From Agrococcus beijingensis (GTDB lineage: Bacteria > Actinomycetota > Actinomycetes > Actinomycetales > Microbacteriaceae), in the NCBI RefSeq assembly GCF_030758955.1, contig NZ_CP132360.1, forward strand, positions 1,596,243 to 1,660,242: DNA of 64,000 nucleotides. The letters run 5' to 3'. Of the stretch, positions 55,718 to 64,000 are shown one piece after another. Below the pieces are notes generated by a model. It was not told where the DNA came from. It did no database searches and saw only the letters and a program-made list of their open reading frames with translations. Each line of letters starts with the position of its first letter. The first letter of the stretch is position 1. Made by a program: the position numbers and the translations under genes.

Positions 55718-57922
55718 GTGGCGAAGCAGGCGGCTGACGGTGCGCTCCCCGAGGGGTTCGAGCGGCCGCTCGAGCGCATCCTCGGCAAGGCGCTCGCGGG
55801 CAAGCTGCAGCGCGCGTTCGGCATGCAGACCGTTGGCGACCTGGTCTGGCACCTGCCGCGCCGCTACGCGAAGCGCGGCGAGCTGACCGATCTGCGGAGC
55901 CTCGTGCCTGGCGAGCACGTGACCGTGATCGCGAGGGTGAAGAGCGTCGAGACGCGTGACCTGCAGCGCGACGGCAAGGGGCGGCCGCGCACCCTCACGA
56001 CGATCACGATCACCGACGGGGAGAGCTCGCTCGACACCGCGTTCTTCAACCAGCCGTGGCGCACCGGCGAGCTGCACCAGGGCGTCACCGCGCTCTTCTC
56101 CGGCACCGTCGGCGTCTACAAGAACCGTCGGCAGCTGGCGCATCCCACCTACGAGGCCTTCGACGAGGAGGCGGGCGTCGACGCCGAGCAGTGGGCGCTG
56201 CAGCCGGTGCCGATCTATCCGGCGACGGCGACCGTCACCACGAAGCAGCTCGAGGGCGCGGTCGCGCTGGTGCTCGACAAGCTGACCGAGGGCGAGTGGG
56301 GCGAGCCCGCCGACCCGCTGCCCGCCGAGGTGCGCGCCGAGCACGGCCTCATGCCGCTCGGCGAGGCGCTGCGCATGGCGCATCAGCCGGGGCTCGAGCA
56401 GGACGCCTACCGCGCCCGCCACTCGCTCGCCTGGCACGAGGCGTTCCTGCTGCAGACCTACCTGCTGGCGACCCGCGACTGGTTCGACACGCTGCCGACC
56501 GCGCCGCGACTGCCGGGCCGGCTGCTCGAGCGCTTCGACGCGGCGCTGCCCTGGCAGCTCACCGACGACCAGCGGCAGGCGGGCGCCGCGATCGCCGCCG
56601 ACCTCGCCAGCGGCACCGCCATGCACCGGCTGGTGCAGGGCGAGGTGGGCTCCGGCAAGACCGTGGTCGCCACCCGCGCGATGCTGGCGGTGGCCGAGTC
56701 GGGCGGGCAGTCGGCGCTGCTCGCGCCCACCGAGGTGCTGGCCGTGCAGCACCTGCGCTCGATCACCCGCGCCCTCGGGCCCGACCTCGCCGCCGAGCTG
56801 CAGCCGACCCTGCTCACCGGCCAGATGCCCGCGGCCGACCGCAGGCGCGCGCTGCTGTCGATCGCGGCGGGCCAGGCGCGCATCGTCGTCGGCACGCACG
56901 CGCTGCTGAGCGAGAGGACGACCTTCGCCGAGCTCGCGCTGGTCGTGATCGACGAGCAGCACCGCTTCGGCGTCGCCCAGCGCGAGGCGCTGCGCTCGAA
57001 GGGCCTGCACCCGCACACGCTGGTGCTCACCGCCACCCCTATCCCGCGCACGATCGCGATGACCGCGTTCGGCGACCTCGACGTGTCGACCATCCGCTCG
57101 CTCCCGGCGGGGCGCAGCCCCATCCAGACGTTCGTGATCGACCCGCAGACGCAGCCGGGCCACTTCCACCGCGTCTGGGCGCGGATGCGCGAGGAGCTCG
57201 ACGCCGGCCGCCAGGCCTTCGTCGTCTGCCCGGCGATCTCGCCCGGCGATCTCGAAGGCATCGATCGTGAGGAGCAGGCCGATGAGGGCGGCGGCCGACC
57301 GCTTCCGCCCGTCGACGACGTGCAGACGACGATCGGCCGGCTGCGTGGGCTGAAGCCGCTCGTGGGCAAGGTGATCGCCCAGCTCACCGGCGCCGACTCG
57401 ACCGAGCAGAAGGATGCGGTCATGCGCGCGTTCCGCGCCGGCGAGATCGACGTGCTGGTCGCGACGACCGTGATCGAGGTGGGCGTCGACGTGCCGAACG
57501 CCACGATGATGGTGGTGCTCTCGGCCGACCGGTTCGGCGTCTCGCAGCTGCACCAGCTGCGCGGTCGGGTGGGTCGTGGCGAGCACGCGGCAGTGTGCAT
57601 GCTCGTCTCGGCGGTCGATCCTGCGAGCATCGCCCGCGAGCGGCTCGACGCGGTCGCCGGCACGCTCGACGGCTTCGCGCTCGCCGAGGTCGACCTCGAG
57701 CAGCGCGGCGAGGGCGACGTGCTCGGCGTCATGCAGTCGGGCGGCCGCTCCGGGCTGAAGGTGCTGCGGGTGGCCCGCGACGGGTCGATCATCGAGGCCG
57801 CGCGCGACGCCGCCCGGGCGGTGCTCGACGTCGACTCCACGCTGGTCGAGCACCCGGCCCTCCGGCTCGCGGTGCACCGCCGGCTCGACCCCGACGCCCG
57901 CGCAGCGCTCGTCACCGCCTGA
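55718..57922 (+). CDS. recG: ATP-dependent DNA helicase RecG
   Basis: The 734-residue helicase rescues stalled forks and processes branched DNA. The N-terminal wedge/OB domain includes LPRRYAKRGELTDLRSL. Motif I is QGEVGSGKT, motif II is VVIDEQHRFGVAQREALR, motif III is LVLTATPIPRTIAM, and the C-terminal motifs are TTVIEVGVDVPNATMMVV and QLHQLRGRVGRG. GTG 55718 lies 6 bases after TACCCT (55706-55711), supporting a leaderless start at that codon. Confidence 0.95.
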   Translation: MAKQAADGALPEGFERPLERILGKALAGKLQRAFGMQTVGDLVWHLPRRYAKRGELTDLRSLVPGEHVTVIARVKSVETRDLQRDGKGRPRTLTTITITDGESSLDTAFFNQPWRTGELHQGVTALFSGTVGVYKNRRQLAHPTYEAFDEEAGVDAEQWALQPVPIYPATATVTTKQLEGAVALVLDKLTEGEWGEPADPLPAEVRAEHGLMPLGEALRMAHQPGLEQDAYRARHSLAWHEAFLLQTYLLATRDWFDTLPTAPRLPGRLLERFDAALPWQLTDDQRQAGAAIAADLASGTAMHRLVQGEVGSGKTVVATRAMLAVAESGGQSALLAPTEVLAVQHLRSITRALGPDLAAELQPTLLTGQMPAADRRRALLSIAAGQARIVVGTHALLSERTTFAELALVVIDEQHRFGVAQREALRSKGLHPHTLVLTATPIPRTIAMTAFGDLDVSTIRSLPAGRSPIQTFVIDPQTQPGHFHRVWARMREELDAGRQAFVVCPAISPGDLEGIDREEQADEGGGRPLPPVDDVQTTIGRLRGLKPLVGKVIAQLTGADSTEQKDAVMRAFRAGEIDVLVATTVIEVGVDVPNATMMVVLSADRFGVSQLHQLRGRVGRGEHAAVCMLVSAVDPASIARERLDAVAGTLDGFALAEVDLEQRGEGDVLGVMQSGGRSGLKVLRVARDGSIIEAARDAARAVLDVDSTLVEHPALRLAVHRRLDPDARAALVTA

Positions 57923-58034
57923 CGGGTCGCGGGACGACGTCGGGTCTGTGACGCGCAGGAGCCCGCGAACCGCAGTCGCGAGTCATAGCCCGCGCACGGG
58001 GGACCGTTCACCTGCGGCCTTATAGGCTGGCGGC

Positions 58035-58517
58035 ATGCCTCGCATCGCCGTCGTGCCCGGTTCGTTCGACCCCGTCACCCTGGGTCACCTCGATGTGATC
58101 GCGCGCGCCGCGAAGATCTTCGACGAGGTGCACGTGGTGGTGACGCACAACCCCGACAAGCACGCGTTCCTGCCGGTGGTCGAGCGCGAGGCGCTCATCG
58201 AGCGGGCGATCGACGAGGCGCGCATCGAGGGCCAGATCAGCATCGCCAACTGGTCGATGGGCCTGCTCGTCGACTACTGCCAGCAGGTGGGCGCAGAGGT
58301 GCTGGTCAAGGGCATCCGCACGTCGACCGACCTCTCGTACGAGACGCCGATGTCGATCGTGAACCGCAACCTCGCGGGCGTCGAGACCATCTTCATGCTG
58401 CCGAACCCCGAGAACGCGCACGTCTCCTCGAGCCTGGTGCGCCAGGTGAGCGAGCTGGGCGGCGACATCAGCCCCTACGTGCCGCGCGCCGTCGCCACCT
58501 TCCTGCAGCAGCGATGA
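58035..58517 (+). CDS. coaD: pantetheine-phosphate adenylyltransferase
   Basis: The 160-residue enzyme makes dephospho-CoA from phosphopantetheine and ATP. The nucleotidyltransferase motif is [53 protein letters not shown] and the ATP-binding [22 protein letters not shown] are intact. TAGGCT (58023-58028) stands 6 bases before the ATG (leaderless). It overlaps cofE by four bases. Confidence 0.95.
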   Translation: MPRIAVVPGSFDPVTLGHLDVIARAAKIFDEVHVVVTHNPDKHAFLPVVEREALIERAIDEARIEGQISIANWSMGLLVDYCQQVGAEVLVKGIRTSTDLSYETPMSIVNRNLAGVETIFMLPNPENAHVSSSLVRQVSELGGDISPYVPRAVATFLQQR

Positions 58518-59353
58518 GCGATCACGGGGGCGGCCCCGGTCCCGAGCTCGGCGACGACCGCGGACCGAGCGCCGACCTCGAGGTCCGCGCCGTTCGCGGC
58601 ATCGGCGAGATCCGCCCCGGTGACGACCTGCCGCAGCTGGTGGCCGACGCGATCGCCCCGCTCGCGCCGCGCGACGGCGACATCGTCGTCGTCACCAGCA
58701 AGGTCGTGTCGAAGGCCGAGGGACGCATCCGCCCCGCCGCCGAGCGCGAGCAGGCGATCACCGACGAGTCGGTGCGCCTGGTGGCCTCCCGTGCCTTCCC
58801 GGGCGGCATCACGCGCATCGTCGAGCACCGCACGGGCCTCGTGCTGGCCGCGGCGGGCGTCGACGCGTCGAACACCGACGACGGCACGATCCTGCTGCTG
58901 CCGGTCGACTCGGATGCGTCGGCTCGCGCGATCGCCGAGCGGCTGCGGTCCCGATACGGGGTTGCGGTGGGCGTCGTGGTCAGCGACACGCTCGGCCGCG
59001 CCTGGCGGGTCGGCCAGACCGACGTGGCGATCGGGGCCGCCGGCATCCGGGTGCTCGAGCCGCTCACCGGCCAGCTCGACGCGAGCGGACGGCCGCTGAC
59101 CGTGACCGCGCCGGCCATCGCCGACGAGATCGCCGGGGCCGCCGACCTGGTCGCCGGCAAGGCCGACGGGGTGCCGGTGGTGCTCGTGCGCGGCCTCGGG
59201 CGTCACGTCACGGGGCTCGACGAGCCGGGCGCGGCGCGCCTGGTGCGGCCCTCCGGCGACGACATGTTCCGGCTCGGCAGCGACGAGGCCTACCGGCAGG
59301 GGCGCGAGGCGGGCAGGATCGACGCACTGGCCGAGGCAGGGGCACGCGAATGA
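58514..59353 (+). CDS. cofE: coenzyme F420-0:L-glutamate ligase (CofE type)
   Basis: The 279-residue enzyme adds glutamates to the F420 side chain. The blocks [89 protein letters not shown] and [26 protein letters not shown] match CofE/FbiB-N. The nitroreductase half found in mycobacterial FbiB is missing. A 25-residue Gly-rich N-terminal extension is unusual. It overlaps both neighbours by four bases, inside a coaD-cofE-moxR operon. Confidence 0.9.
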   Translation: MSDHGGGPGPELGDDRGPSADLEVRAVRGIGEIRPGDDLPQLVADAIAPLAPRDGDIVVVTSKVVSKAEGRIRPAAEREQAITDESVRLVASRAFPGGITRIVEHRTGLVLAAAGVDASNTDDGTILLLPVDSDASARAIAERLRSRYGVAVGVVVSDTLGRAWRVGQTDVAIGAAGIRVLEPLTGQLDASGRPLTVTAPAIADEIAGAADLVAGKADGVPVVLVRGLGRHVTGLDEPGAARLVRPSGDDMFRLGSDEAYRQGREAGRIDALAEAGARE

Positions 59354-60336
59354 CGACAGAGCAGCAGGCGATCGTCGAGCAGGGCAGCGTGCCCTCCCCG
59401 CACGGCCCCGTCACGGTGGGCGAGCGCATCGAGCACGCGGTGCAGAGCGTCATCTCGGGCAAGGCCGCAGAGATCCGCACGGTGCTCACGGTGCTGCTGG
59501 CCGAGGGCCACGTGCTGCTCGAGGACGTGCCTGGCGTCGGCAAGACGCAGCTCGCGCGCGCCTTCGCGGCGGCGGTCGGCGGCACGGTGCGACGCATCCA
59601 GTGCACGCCAGACCTGCTGCCCAGCGACATCACCGGCATGTCGGTGCTCGACCAGGCGACGGGCGAGCTGCGGTTCCAGCCCGGGCCGGTGTTCGCGAAC
59701 ATCGTGATCGCCGACGAGATCAACCGCGCGAGCCCGAAGACGCAGGCGGCGCTGCTCGAGTGCATGGCCGAGGGGCAGGTGACCGTCGACGGCGTCACCC
59801 ACAGGCTGCCGACGCCGTTCCTCGTCGTGGCGACGCAGAACCCGATCGACATGGAGGGCACCTACGCGCTGCCCGAGGCGCAGCGCGACCGCTTCATGGT
59901 GCGGCTCGAGCTCGGCTACCCCGACGAGGGCGCCGAGCTGGCGATGGTGCAGGCGCGCGAGACCGCGCAGCCGCTCGACGCCGTGCGCCCGGTGCTGACG
60001 CAGCAGGAGTTCCAGGCGCAGATCGACGCGGCGTTCGCGGTGCGGGCGCACGAGCTCGTCGAGCGCTACGCGGTGCGGCTGGCGCGGGCGACCCGCGAGC
60101 ACGCCGAGGTGCGGCTGGGGGCCAGCCCGCGCGCGACGCTGCAGCTGGTGCGCGCCGCGAAGGCTCGCGCGCACCTGCTCGGGCGCGACTGGCTCTCGCC
60201 CGACGACGTGAAGGCGCTCGCGCAGCACGTGCTGCCGCACCACCTGGTCATGCACGACCCCCACGCGCGGCACGACGAGGCGCGCGCCGTGGTGGCGCAG
60301 GCGCTCGCCGGCACCGTCGCTCCTGTCATGCGGTGA
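59350..60336 (+). CDS. MoxR-type AAA ATPase
   Basis: The 328-residue AAA+ chaperone-like ATPase has Walker [15 protein letters not shown], Walker [33 protein letters not shown], sensor 1 [26 protein letters not shown], and sensor 2 in [33 protein letters not shown]. MoxR ATPases act with DUF58 and transglutaminase partners, both encoded next. It is coupled at both ends. Confidence 0.94.
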   Translation: MTTEQQAIVEQGSVPSPHGPVTVGERIEHAVQSVISGKAAEIRTVLTVLLAEGHVLLEDVPGVGKTQLARAFAAAVGGTVRRIQCTPDLLPSDITGMSVLDQATGELRFQPGPVFANIVIADEINRASPKTQAALLECMAEGQVTVDGVTHRLPTPFLVVATQNPIDMEGTYALPEAQRDRFMVRLELGYPDEGAELAMVQARETAQPLDAVRPVLTQQEFQAQIDAAFAVRAHELVERYAVRLARATREHAEVRLGASPRATLQLVRAAKARAHLLGRDWLSPDDVKALAQHVLPHHLVMHDPHARHDEARAVVAQALAGTVAPVMR

Positions 60337-61595
60337 TGGACGCCGAGCGGTCGGGCCGCGGGGGAGGGCTGCAAGGCCCCACCGGTACCGACGCCCGGGA
60401 CGGGCGTCGGCGCTGGGGTCGCGGCGGAGGCCCGAAAGGGCCTCCGCTTCATAGCTCCACCGCGCGATCCAGATGGCGCCTCACCCCGCGCGGCATCGGC
60501 CTGCTGCTCGCCGGCCTCGGGCTGGCGCTCGCCGCCTACTGGGATCAGCAGGTGGTGCTGCTGGTGCCGGCCGCGCTGTGCCTCGGCGTGCTGCTGCTGG
60601 GCGGCTGGTGGGCGATCGGCGCCGTCGAGCGCGTGCGGCTGGGCGTGCCGGGCGTGATCGCCGAGGGCCAGCGCGCCGACCTGCGCATCGTCGCCGACCG
60701 GCGCCAGGCAGGCGCCCGCTGGTCGACGTGGGCGCCCGGCCCCGAGCGGTTCCTGCTGCTCGGGGGCGAGCTCGACGGCATGGGCGCCGCGCACGTGCCG
60801 CTCGGCTCGCATCCGCGCGGGCGCTGGCGGCTCGCGCCGGTCGAGGTGATCGCGCTCGACCCCTTCCGTGTGGTGCGCACGACGCGCACCATCGACCCGC
60901 GCTCGAGCCTCGTGGTGGGGCCCGAGGTGCTGCCGGTGCCGGAGTCGTCGCTGCGCTCCAACCGCGAGGAGGGCAGGCTCGCGCAGTCCCGCACCGCCGA
61001 CAACGTCGATGCGATGGTGCGCGAGTGGCGGCCGGGCGACCCGCAGCGCCGCGTGCACTGGCGGCAGAGCGCGAAGCGCGGCCAGCTGATGGTGCGGCAG
61101 GAGGCGAACCCGGCGAGCGACGACGACATCGTGGTGGTCGACACCGCCGGTGCCGCGGGTCTCGACCGGGACGCCGAGGATCGGCTGGCGCGCGCCGCGT
61201 GCTCGATCGTGCGCGCGCTCGCCGGCCGCGACCACCCCGTGCAGGTGCGGGAGACGGGCGAGCAGAGCATCCCGATGGCCGACTGGCGCGACCCGCAGTC
61301 GGCGCTCGCCGCCGTCGCGTCGCTGGCGTGCTCGGAGCGTGCCGGTGACCGAGGCCCGGGAGGGGCCTCGGCGCTGGGGTCGCGGCAGGGGTCCGACAGG
61401 GCCGCTGCCCTCAGCTCCTCCGCGCACGTGGTGGCCCTCGAGGAGGCCGCGCCCGAGCAGTGGACGCTCGCGCCGGGCAGCACGCTCTGGCTGGTCGCGC
61501 GGCGCGACGCCCCCACGCGCCGCGTCGCGCCCGGCGCGCGGGTGCGCGTGCAGCGCTGGATCGACCGCGTCGGCCCGGTCAGGGAGCTGCGATGA
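60336..61595 (+). CDS. DUF58 protein carrying two palindromic-element insertions
   Basis: The 419-residue protein has two membrane helices (TPRGIGLLLAGLGLALAAYW and VVLLVPAALCLGVLLLGGWWAIGAV). The DUF58 core includes VIALDPFRVVRTTRTIDPRSSLVVGPEVLPVP and VREWRPGDPQRRVHWRQSAKRGQLMVRQ. DUF58 proteins partner MoxR ATPases in envelope-related assemblies. Two stretches do not look like DUF58: residues about 17-43 and 337-363. They are translations, in different frames, of one 81-nt structured repeat (60384-60464, 61344-61424). The first lies before the first helix and the second near the C-terminal domain. ATG 60336 overlaps the moxR stop. Confidence 0.88.
   Translation: MDAERSGRGGGLQGPTGTDARDGRRRWGRGGGPKGPPLHSSTARSRWRLTPRGIGLLLAGLGLALAAYWDQQVVLLVPAALCLGVLLLGGWWAIGAVERVRLGVPGVIAEGQRADLRIVADRRQAGARWSTWAPGPERFLLLGGELDGMGAAHVPLGSHPRGRWRLAPVEVIALDPFRVVRTTRTIDPRSSLVVGPEVLPVPESSLRSNREEGRLAQSRTADNVDAMVREWRPGDPQRRVHWRQSAKRGQLMVRQEANPASDDDIVVVDTAGAAGLDRDAEDRLARAACSIVRALAGRDHPVQVRETGEQSIPMADWRDPQSALAAVASLACSERAGDRGPGGASALGSRQGSDRAAALSSSAHVVALEEAAPEQWTLAPGSTLWLVARRDAPTRRVAPGARVRVQRWIDRVGPVRELR
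60384..60464 (+). repeat. intragenic palindromic element, copy 1
   Basis: Hairpin 1 is GACGCCC/GGGCGTC around GGGAC. Hairpin 2 has a perfect 10-bp stem GCGGAGGCCC (60424-60433) and GGGCCTCCGC (60438-60447) capped by a GAAA tetraloop. Between them lies TCGGCGCTGGGGTCGCGGC (60407-60425), identical in copy 2. It lies in the start of the DUF58 gene without breaking its frame. Confidence 0.75.
61344..61424 (+). repeat. intragenic palindromic element, copy 2
   Basis: Copy 2 keeps the two-hairpin layout: GAGGCCC (61351-61357) with GGGCCTC (61363-61369), then an imperfect stem from GGCAGGGGTCC to GGGCCGCTGCC around GACA. The 19-nt core at 61368-61386 is exact. The distance between the cores, 961 bases, is one more than a multiple of three, so the two copies are translated in different frames. 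Confidence 0.75.
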
Positions 61596-64000
61596 GCGGC
61601 ACCGCAGGCAGCGACGTGACCGAGTCGCCCGCCTTCGTCGGCGGTTCCGCACCCGACGATGGCCGCGCTGCGGACGGCGGGCGGCCAGAGGCCGGCCGGC
61701 GCGAGTCCCGGACGCCCGACGGGGGCAGCGGCCTGATCTCCGCGCTGCCGGCCGGCCCCGTCGAGACCATCGCGCTCGCGGTGCTGCCGATCGCCTGGCT
61801 CTTCTCCACCGCCACCGTGCTCGAGCAGGACTGGCTGTGGCCGGTCGTCGGCGCGGTGCTGTCGATGGCGGTCGTCGCGGCGCTGGTGCGATCGGTCTGG
61901 CCGGCGTTCGCCGCGACCGGCATCAGCGCGCTGGTCGGCATCGGCTGGATCACGGTCGTGACCGCGGCCGACGAGGCGCTGCTGGGGGTCGTCCCGACGC
62001 CGGAGTCGGTCGGGCAGACGCTGCCGGTGCTCGGCGAGGGCATCCAGTCGATCGCCTTCGCGCTGCGCACCCCCATCCCGGCGGAGGGCCCGGTGCTCGC
62101 CGCCATCGTCGCCTCGGCCGTCGCGATCGTGCTCCTCGTCGACCTGCTCGGCCACGCCATGCGCGCCCCGGCGCTCGCGGTGCTGTTCTCGGCCTGGCCG
62201 CTGCTGCTGCCGATCGCGTTCCGCGCCGACATCCCCTGGTGGCACGCGCTGCCCGGCGTGGCGGCGACCGCGCTCGTGCTGGCCGCGCCGGCCATCGACG
62301 AGCGCGTCGCGCAGCGGCGCGACTGGCTCGGCCCGGTGGCGCTCGTCGGCGTCGCCGCGCTCATCGCGGCCGCCGTGCCGCTCGTCGCGCCGAGCCCGCG
62401 CGAGGTCGACCTCGACCTGCCCACCATCGAGGAGCTGCTGCGCACGCCCACGCCCGTGCTGCGCACCGACATCGACCTCGGCGACGAGCTGCGGCGGCCC
62501 GAGGAGCGGCAGGTCTTCACCTACTCCACCAGCGACGGCCAGCCGATCGTCACGCGGCTCATGACGCTGCCGCAGGCGGGGGAGTCGGGCTTCGAGAAGC
62601 GGCCCGCCCTCGCCGCGAACCCGGGCGTGCTCGTCGAGGGCGCCGACCTCGGTGCACCCATGCAGCTGACGGTGCGGATGAGTCCGGTGCGCGCCGAGGG
62701 ACTGCCGACGCCCGAGCGCGCGTCCGGGATCACGGCGCCGGCTGGCACGCACTGGGACGACGCGAACGACGCGCTGCGCATCGAGGGCGACACCGTCACC
62801 GACGGACTCGAGTACACCGCCGCCGGCACGCGCTCGCCCGAGCTCGCGACCCTTCCGCCGTCGGGCTCGTCGGGCCACGACGACCTGCGGGCGCTGCCCG
62901 AGGCCGCCGCCGGGATCGCGGCGCAGGGCGCAGCCCTCGTGACCGACGGGATGGACGCGAGCGAGCGCATCCGCGCCGTGCACGCCTTCATGACCTCCGG
63001 CGTCTGGAACTACTCGGAGTCGCTCGACCTGCCCGGCTTCGGCGGCTCGGGCGGCGACGGCTGGTCGGCGCTCGAGGGGTTCCTCGAGACGCGCAGCGGC
63101 TACTGCGTGCACTACGCGAGCGCCACCGCAGCGCTGCTGCGCGGCGCGGGCGTGCCGACGCGCGTGGCGGTCGGGTTCCTCGGCGGCGACCCGATCTCGG
63201 GCGGCTGGTCGGTGACCACCAACCACATGCACGCGTGGGCCGAGGCGTGGGTCGACGTCGCCGGCTGGGTGCGGGTCGAGACGACGCCGGGCGCCGGCAC
63301 CGGCGCCGCGAGCCCCGCGGGCGACCAGCAGACGCCCGAGCCGACCCCGACGCCCACGCCGACCGCCACGCCGTCGGCGACGCCGAGCCCGTCGCCGTCG
63401 GCGTCGACCGCGGCGCCCTCAGCGGCGCCGGCGCCGACCGCGCCGGGCACGCCTGGAGAGGGCGGCTTCGCGATCGACATGGCTGCGCTGCGCGCCTGGC
63501 TGCTCGCGCTCGCCGTGCTGCTGGTGCTCGCGCTGCCGTGGATCGTGCGGCAGGTGCAGCGGGCGGTGCGGATGCAGCAGGGGGCGCCGGGCGCGTGGCA
63601 GGAGCTGCGCGCGACGCTCGCCGACGCGGGCGTGCGACTGCCGGCATCCGCGACGCCGGGCGACGTGCAGGCGGCGATCGTGGCGCGGGTCGCGGCCGGG
63701 GGAGGTGCCACGGGCCTCGGTGCTGCTGTCGGCGGGTCGACGGGCGCTGGTTCGACGGGCGCAGGCTCGACGGGCGCCGGGTCGACGGGCGCAGGCTCGA
63801 CGGGCGCCGGGTCGACGGGCGCCGCCGCGCCGACCGCGTGCAGCGCGCCGAGCGCAGCCGCCACGGGTGCGAGCGCAGTGACCGCCTCCCCCGGCTGCGG
63901 CTCGCCGCGCGCCAGCAGCCAGTCGCCGAGGTCGCGCGGCAGCAGCGGCCGCACGACGACGGCGCCGCCGTCGGTCGCCACGTCGACGATCGGCAGCAGG
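61592..64000 (+). CDS. TgpA-type transglutaminase-like membrane protein, 3' end anomalous and beyond window
   Basis: This partial gene encodes about 700 residues of plausible TgpA. There are five or six N-terminal helices (PVETIALAVLPIAWLFSTATVL to LVGVAALIAAAVPLV), an extracytoplasmic region, and a transglutaminase core with C505 (RSGYCVHYASA), H547 (TNHMHAWAEAW) and an acidic residue in WVRVETTPG. A Pro-Thr-Ser linker and a last helix (LRAWLLALAVLLVLALPWIV) follow. Homology fades after AAIVARVAAGG (about 63700). The frame then runs through (GSTGA)n and stays open to the window edge across the antisense of a kinase-like gene. The coupled start and operon position are normal. Confidence 0.82.
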   Translation, partial: MSGTAGSDVTESPAFVGGSAPDDGRAADGGRPEAGRRESRTPDGGSGLISALPAGPVETIALAVLPIAWLFSTATVLEQDWLWPVVGAVLSMAVVAALVRSVWPAFAATGISALVGIGWITVVTAADEALLGVVPTPESVGQTLPVLGEGIQSIAFALRTPIPAEGPVLAAIVASAVAIVLLVDLLGHAMRAPALAVLFSAWPLLLPIAFRADIPWWHALPGVAATALVLAAPAIDERVAQRRDWLGPVALVGVAALIAAAVPLVAPSPREVDLDLPTIEELLRTPTPVLRTDIDLGDELRRPEERQVFTYSTSDGQPIVTRLMTLPQAGESGFEKRPALAANPGVLVEGADLGAPMQLTVRMSPVRAEGLPTPERASGITAPAGTHWDDANDALRIEGDTVTDGLEYTAAGTRSPELATLPPSGSSGHDDLRALPEAAAGIAAQGAALVTDGMDASERIRAVHAFMTSGVWNYSESLDLPGFGGSGGDGWSALEGFLETRSGYCVHYASATAALLRGAGVPTRVAVGFLGGDPISGGWSVTTNHMHAWAEAWVDVAGWVRVETTPGAGTGAASPAGDQQTPEPTPTPTPTATPSATPSPSPSASTAAPSAAPAPTAPGTPGEGGFAIDMAALRAWLLALAVLLVLALPWIVRQVQRAVRMQQGAPGAWQELRATLADAGVRLPASATPGDVQAAIVARVAAGGGATGLGAAVGGSTGAGSTGAGSTGAGSTGAGSTGAGSTGAAAPTACSAPSAAATGASAVTASPGCGSPRASSQSPRSRGSSGRTTTAPPSVATSTIGSR
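63737..63826. repeat. 15-bp tandem repeat
   Basis: Six units of TCGACGGGCGC plus four variable bases run from 63737 to 63826. They encode GSTGA repeats on the plus strand and APVDP/APVEP on the minus strand. The array sits exactly where both the transglutaminase gene and the opposing kinase-like gene lose homology. Confidence 0.85.
63827..64000 (-). pseudogene. fragment of a Ser/Thr protein kinase-like gene
   Basis: Reading leftwards from the window edge, the minus strand encodes LLPIVDVATDGGAVVVRPLLPRDLGDWLLARGEPQPGEAVTALAPVAAALGALHAVGAAA. This resembles the hinge and helix-E region of bacterial Hanks-type kinases (the LxxRGxLxxxEAVxVLAPVAxALxxLHAxG pattern). The catalytic HxD loop expected next is absent; the frame passes into the APVDP repeat and stays open to 63112 opposite the transglutaminase gene. 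Either the kinase is truncated here or the assembly is wrong. The N-terminal half lies outside the window. Confidence 0.55.

Noticed and set aside
63112..63826. Continuation of the minus-strand kinase-like frame as a real protein
   Set aside because: Beyond the repeat the frame runs opposite the well-conserved transglutaminase core and its translation is Ser/Ala/Arg shadow sequence.

Overview
The window is about 64 kb of very GC-rich DNA. Coding is dense on both strands, many operons are translationally coupled through ATGA or GTGA overlaps, and many -10 boxes of the form TAnnnT lie only 6-7 nt before an ATG or GTG (leaderless genes). The gene content (xseA-xseB-DUF4245-fumC divergent from ispH, DUF3515 next to thiL, a DUF222/HNH protein, CofE, MoxR-DUF58-transglutaminase) points to an actinobacterium, most likely a member of Microbacteriaceae. 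That placement is inference from gene order and composition. No tRNA, rRNA, CRISPR array or insertion sequence was recognised.

Layout. 0-2.3 kb: a surface DUF4397 protein, a small membrane protein and a prepilin peptidase. 2.3-7.9 kb: the methionine importer metQ-metN-metI, then the pyruvate/carbon-starvation transporter cstA with its small YbdD partner. 7.9-18.4 kb: an S9 prolyl oligopeptidase and TPR protein bounded by an intergenic palindromic repeat, fumC-DUF4245-xseB-xseA, ispH with two very small acidic or hydrophilic proteins, a UGT-type glycosyltransferase and class II aldolase. 18.5-28 kb: an accessory carbohydrate island with two transcription units that share a palindromic operator. 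One carries a DhaK-DhaL fusion kinase, an RpiB-like isomerase, a triosephosphate-isomerase paralogue and a GntR/FCD regulator. The other carries two xylose-isomerase-like TIM barrels, a zinc alcohol dehydrogenase and an Nramp-fold transporter that lacks the metal-binding motifs. A decayed MFS transporter and a lone DhaL protein follow. The set resembles known tetritol/tetrulose pathways but is not identical to them.

28-34.2 kb: glpX, a 10-TM-type acyltransferase-like membrane protein, an ArsR-SRPBCC pair with a double operator, and an uncharacterised P-loop NTPase coupled to an ABC exporter. 34.2-45.6 kb: a single long operon with a Liv-type ABC importer (five genes), an acyl-CoA synthetase, a TetR regulator, a 3-hydroxybutyrate-dehydrogenase-like SDR, 3-oxoacid CoA-transferase subunits and two alpha/beta hydrolases. 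This looks like uptake and catabolism of 3-hydroxybutyrate or its esters/oligomers.

45.7-64 kb: a DUF222/HNH protein, a glycine-betaine-type ABC importer, a DEDDh exonuclease, a VOC-HxlR pair, DUF3515, thiL, rsmD, recG, coaD, cofE, and a MoxR-DUF58-transglutaminase operon running off the right edge. The DUF58 gene carries two copies of a structured, approximately 81-nt palindromic element read in different frames. The transglutaminase gene runs through a 15-bp tandem repeat into the antisense of a truncated protein-kinase-like gene, which could be a real rearrangement or an assembly fault.
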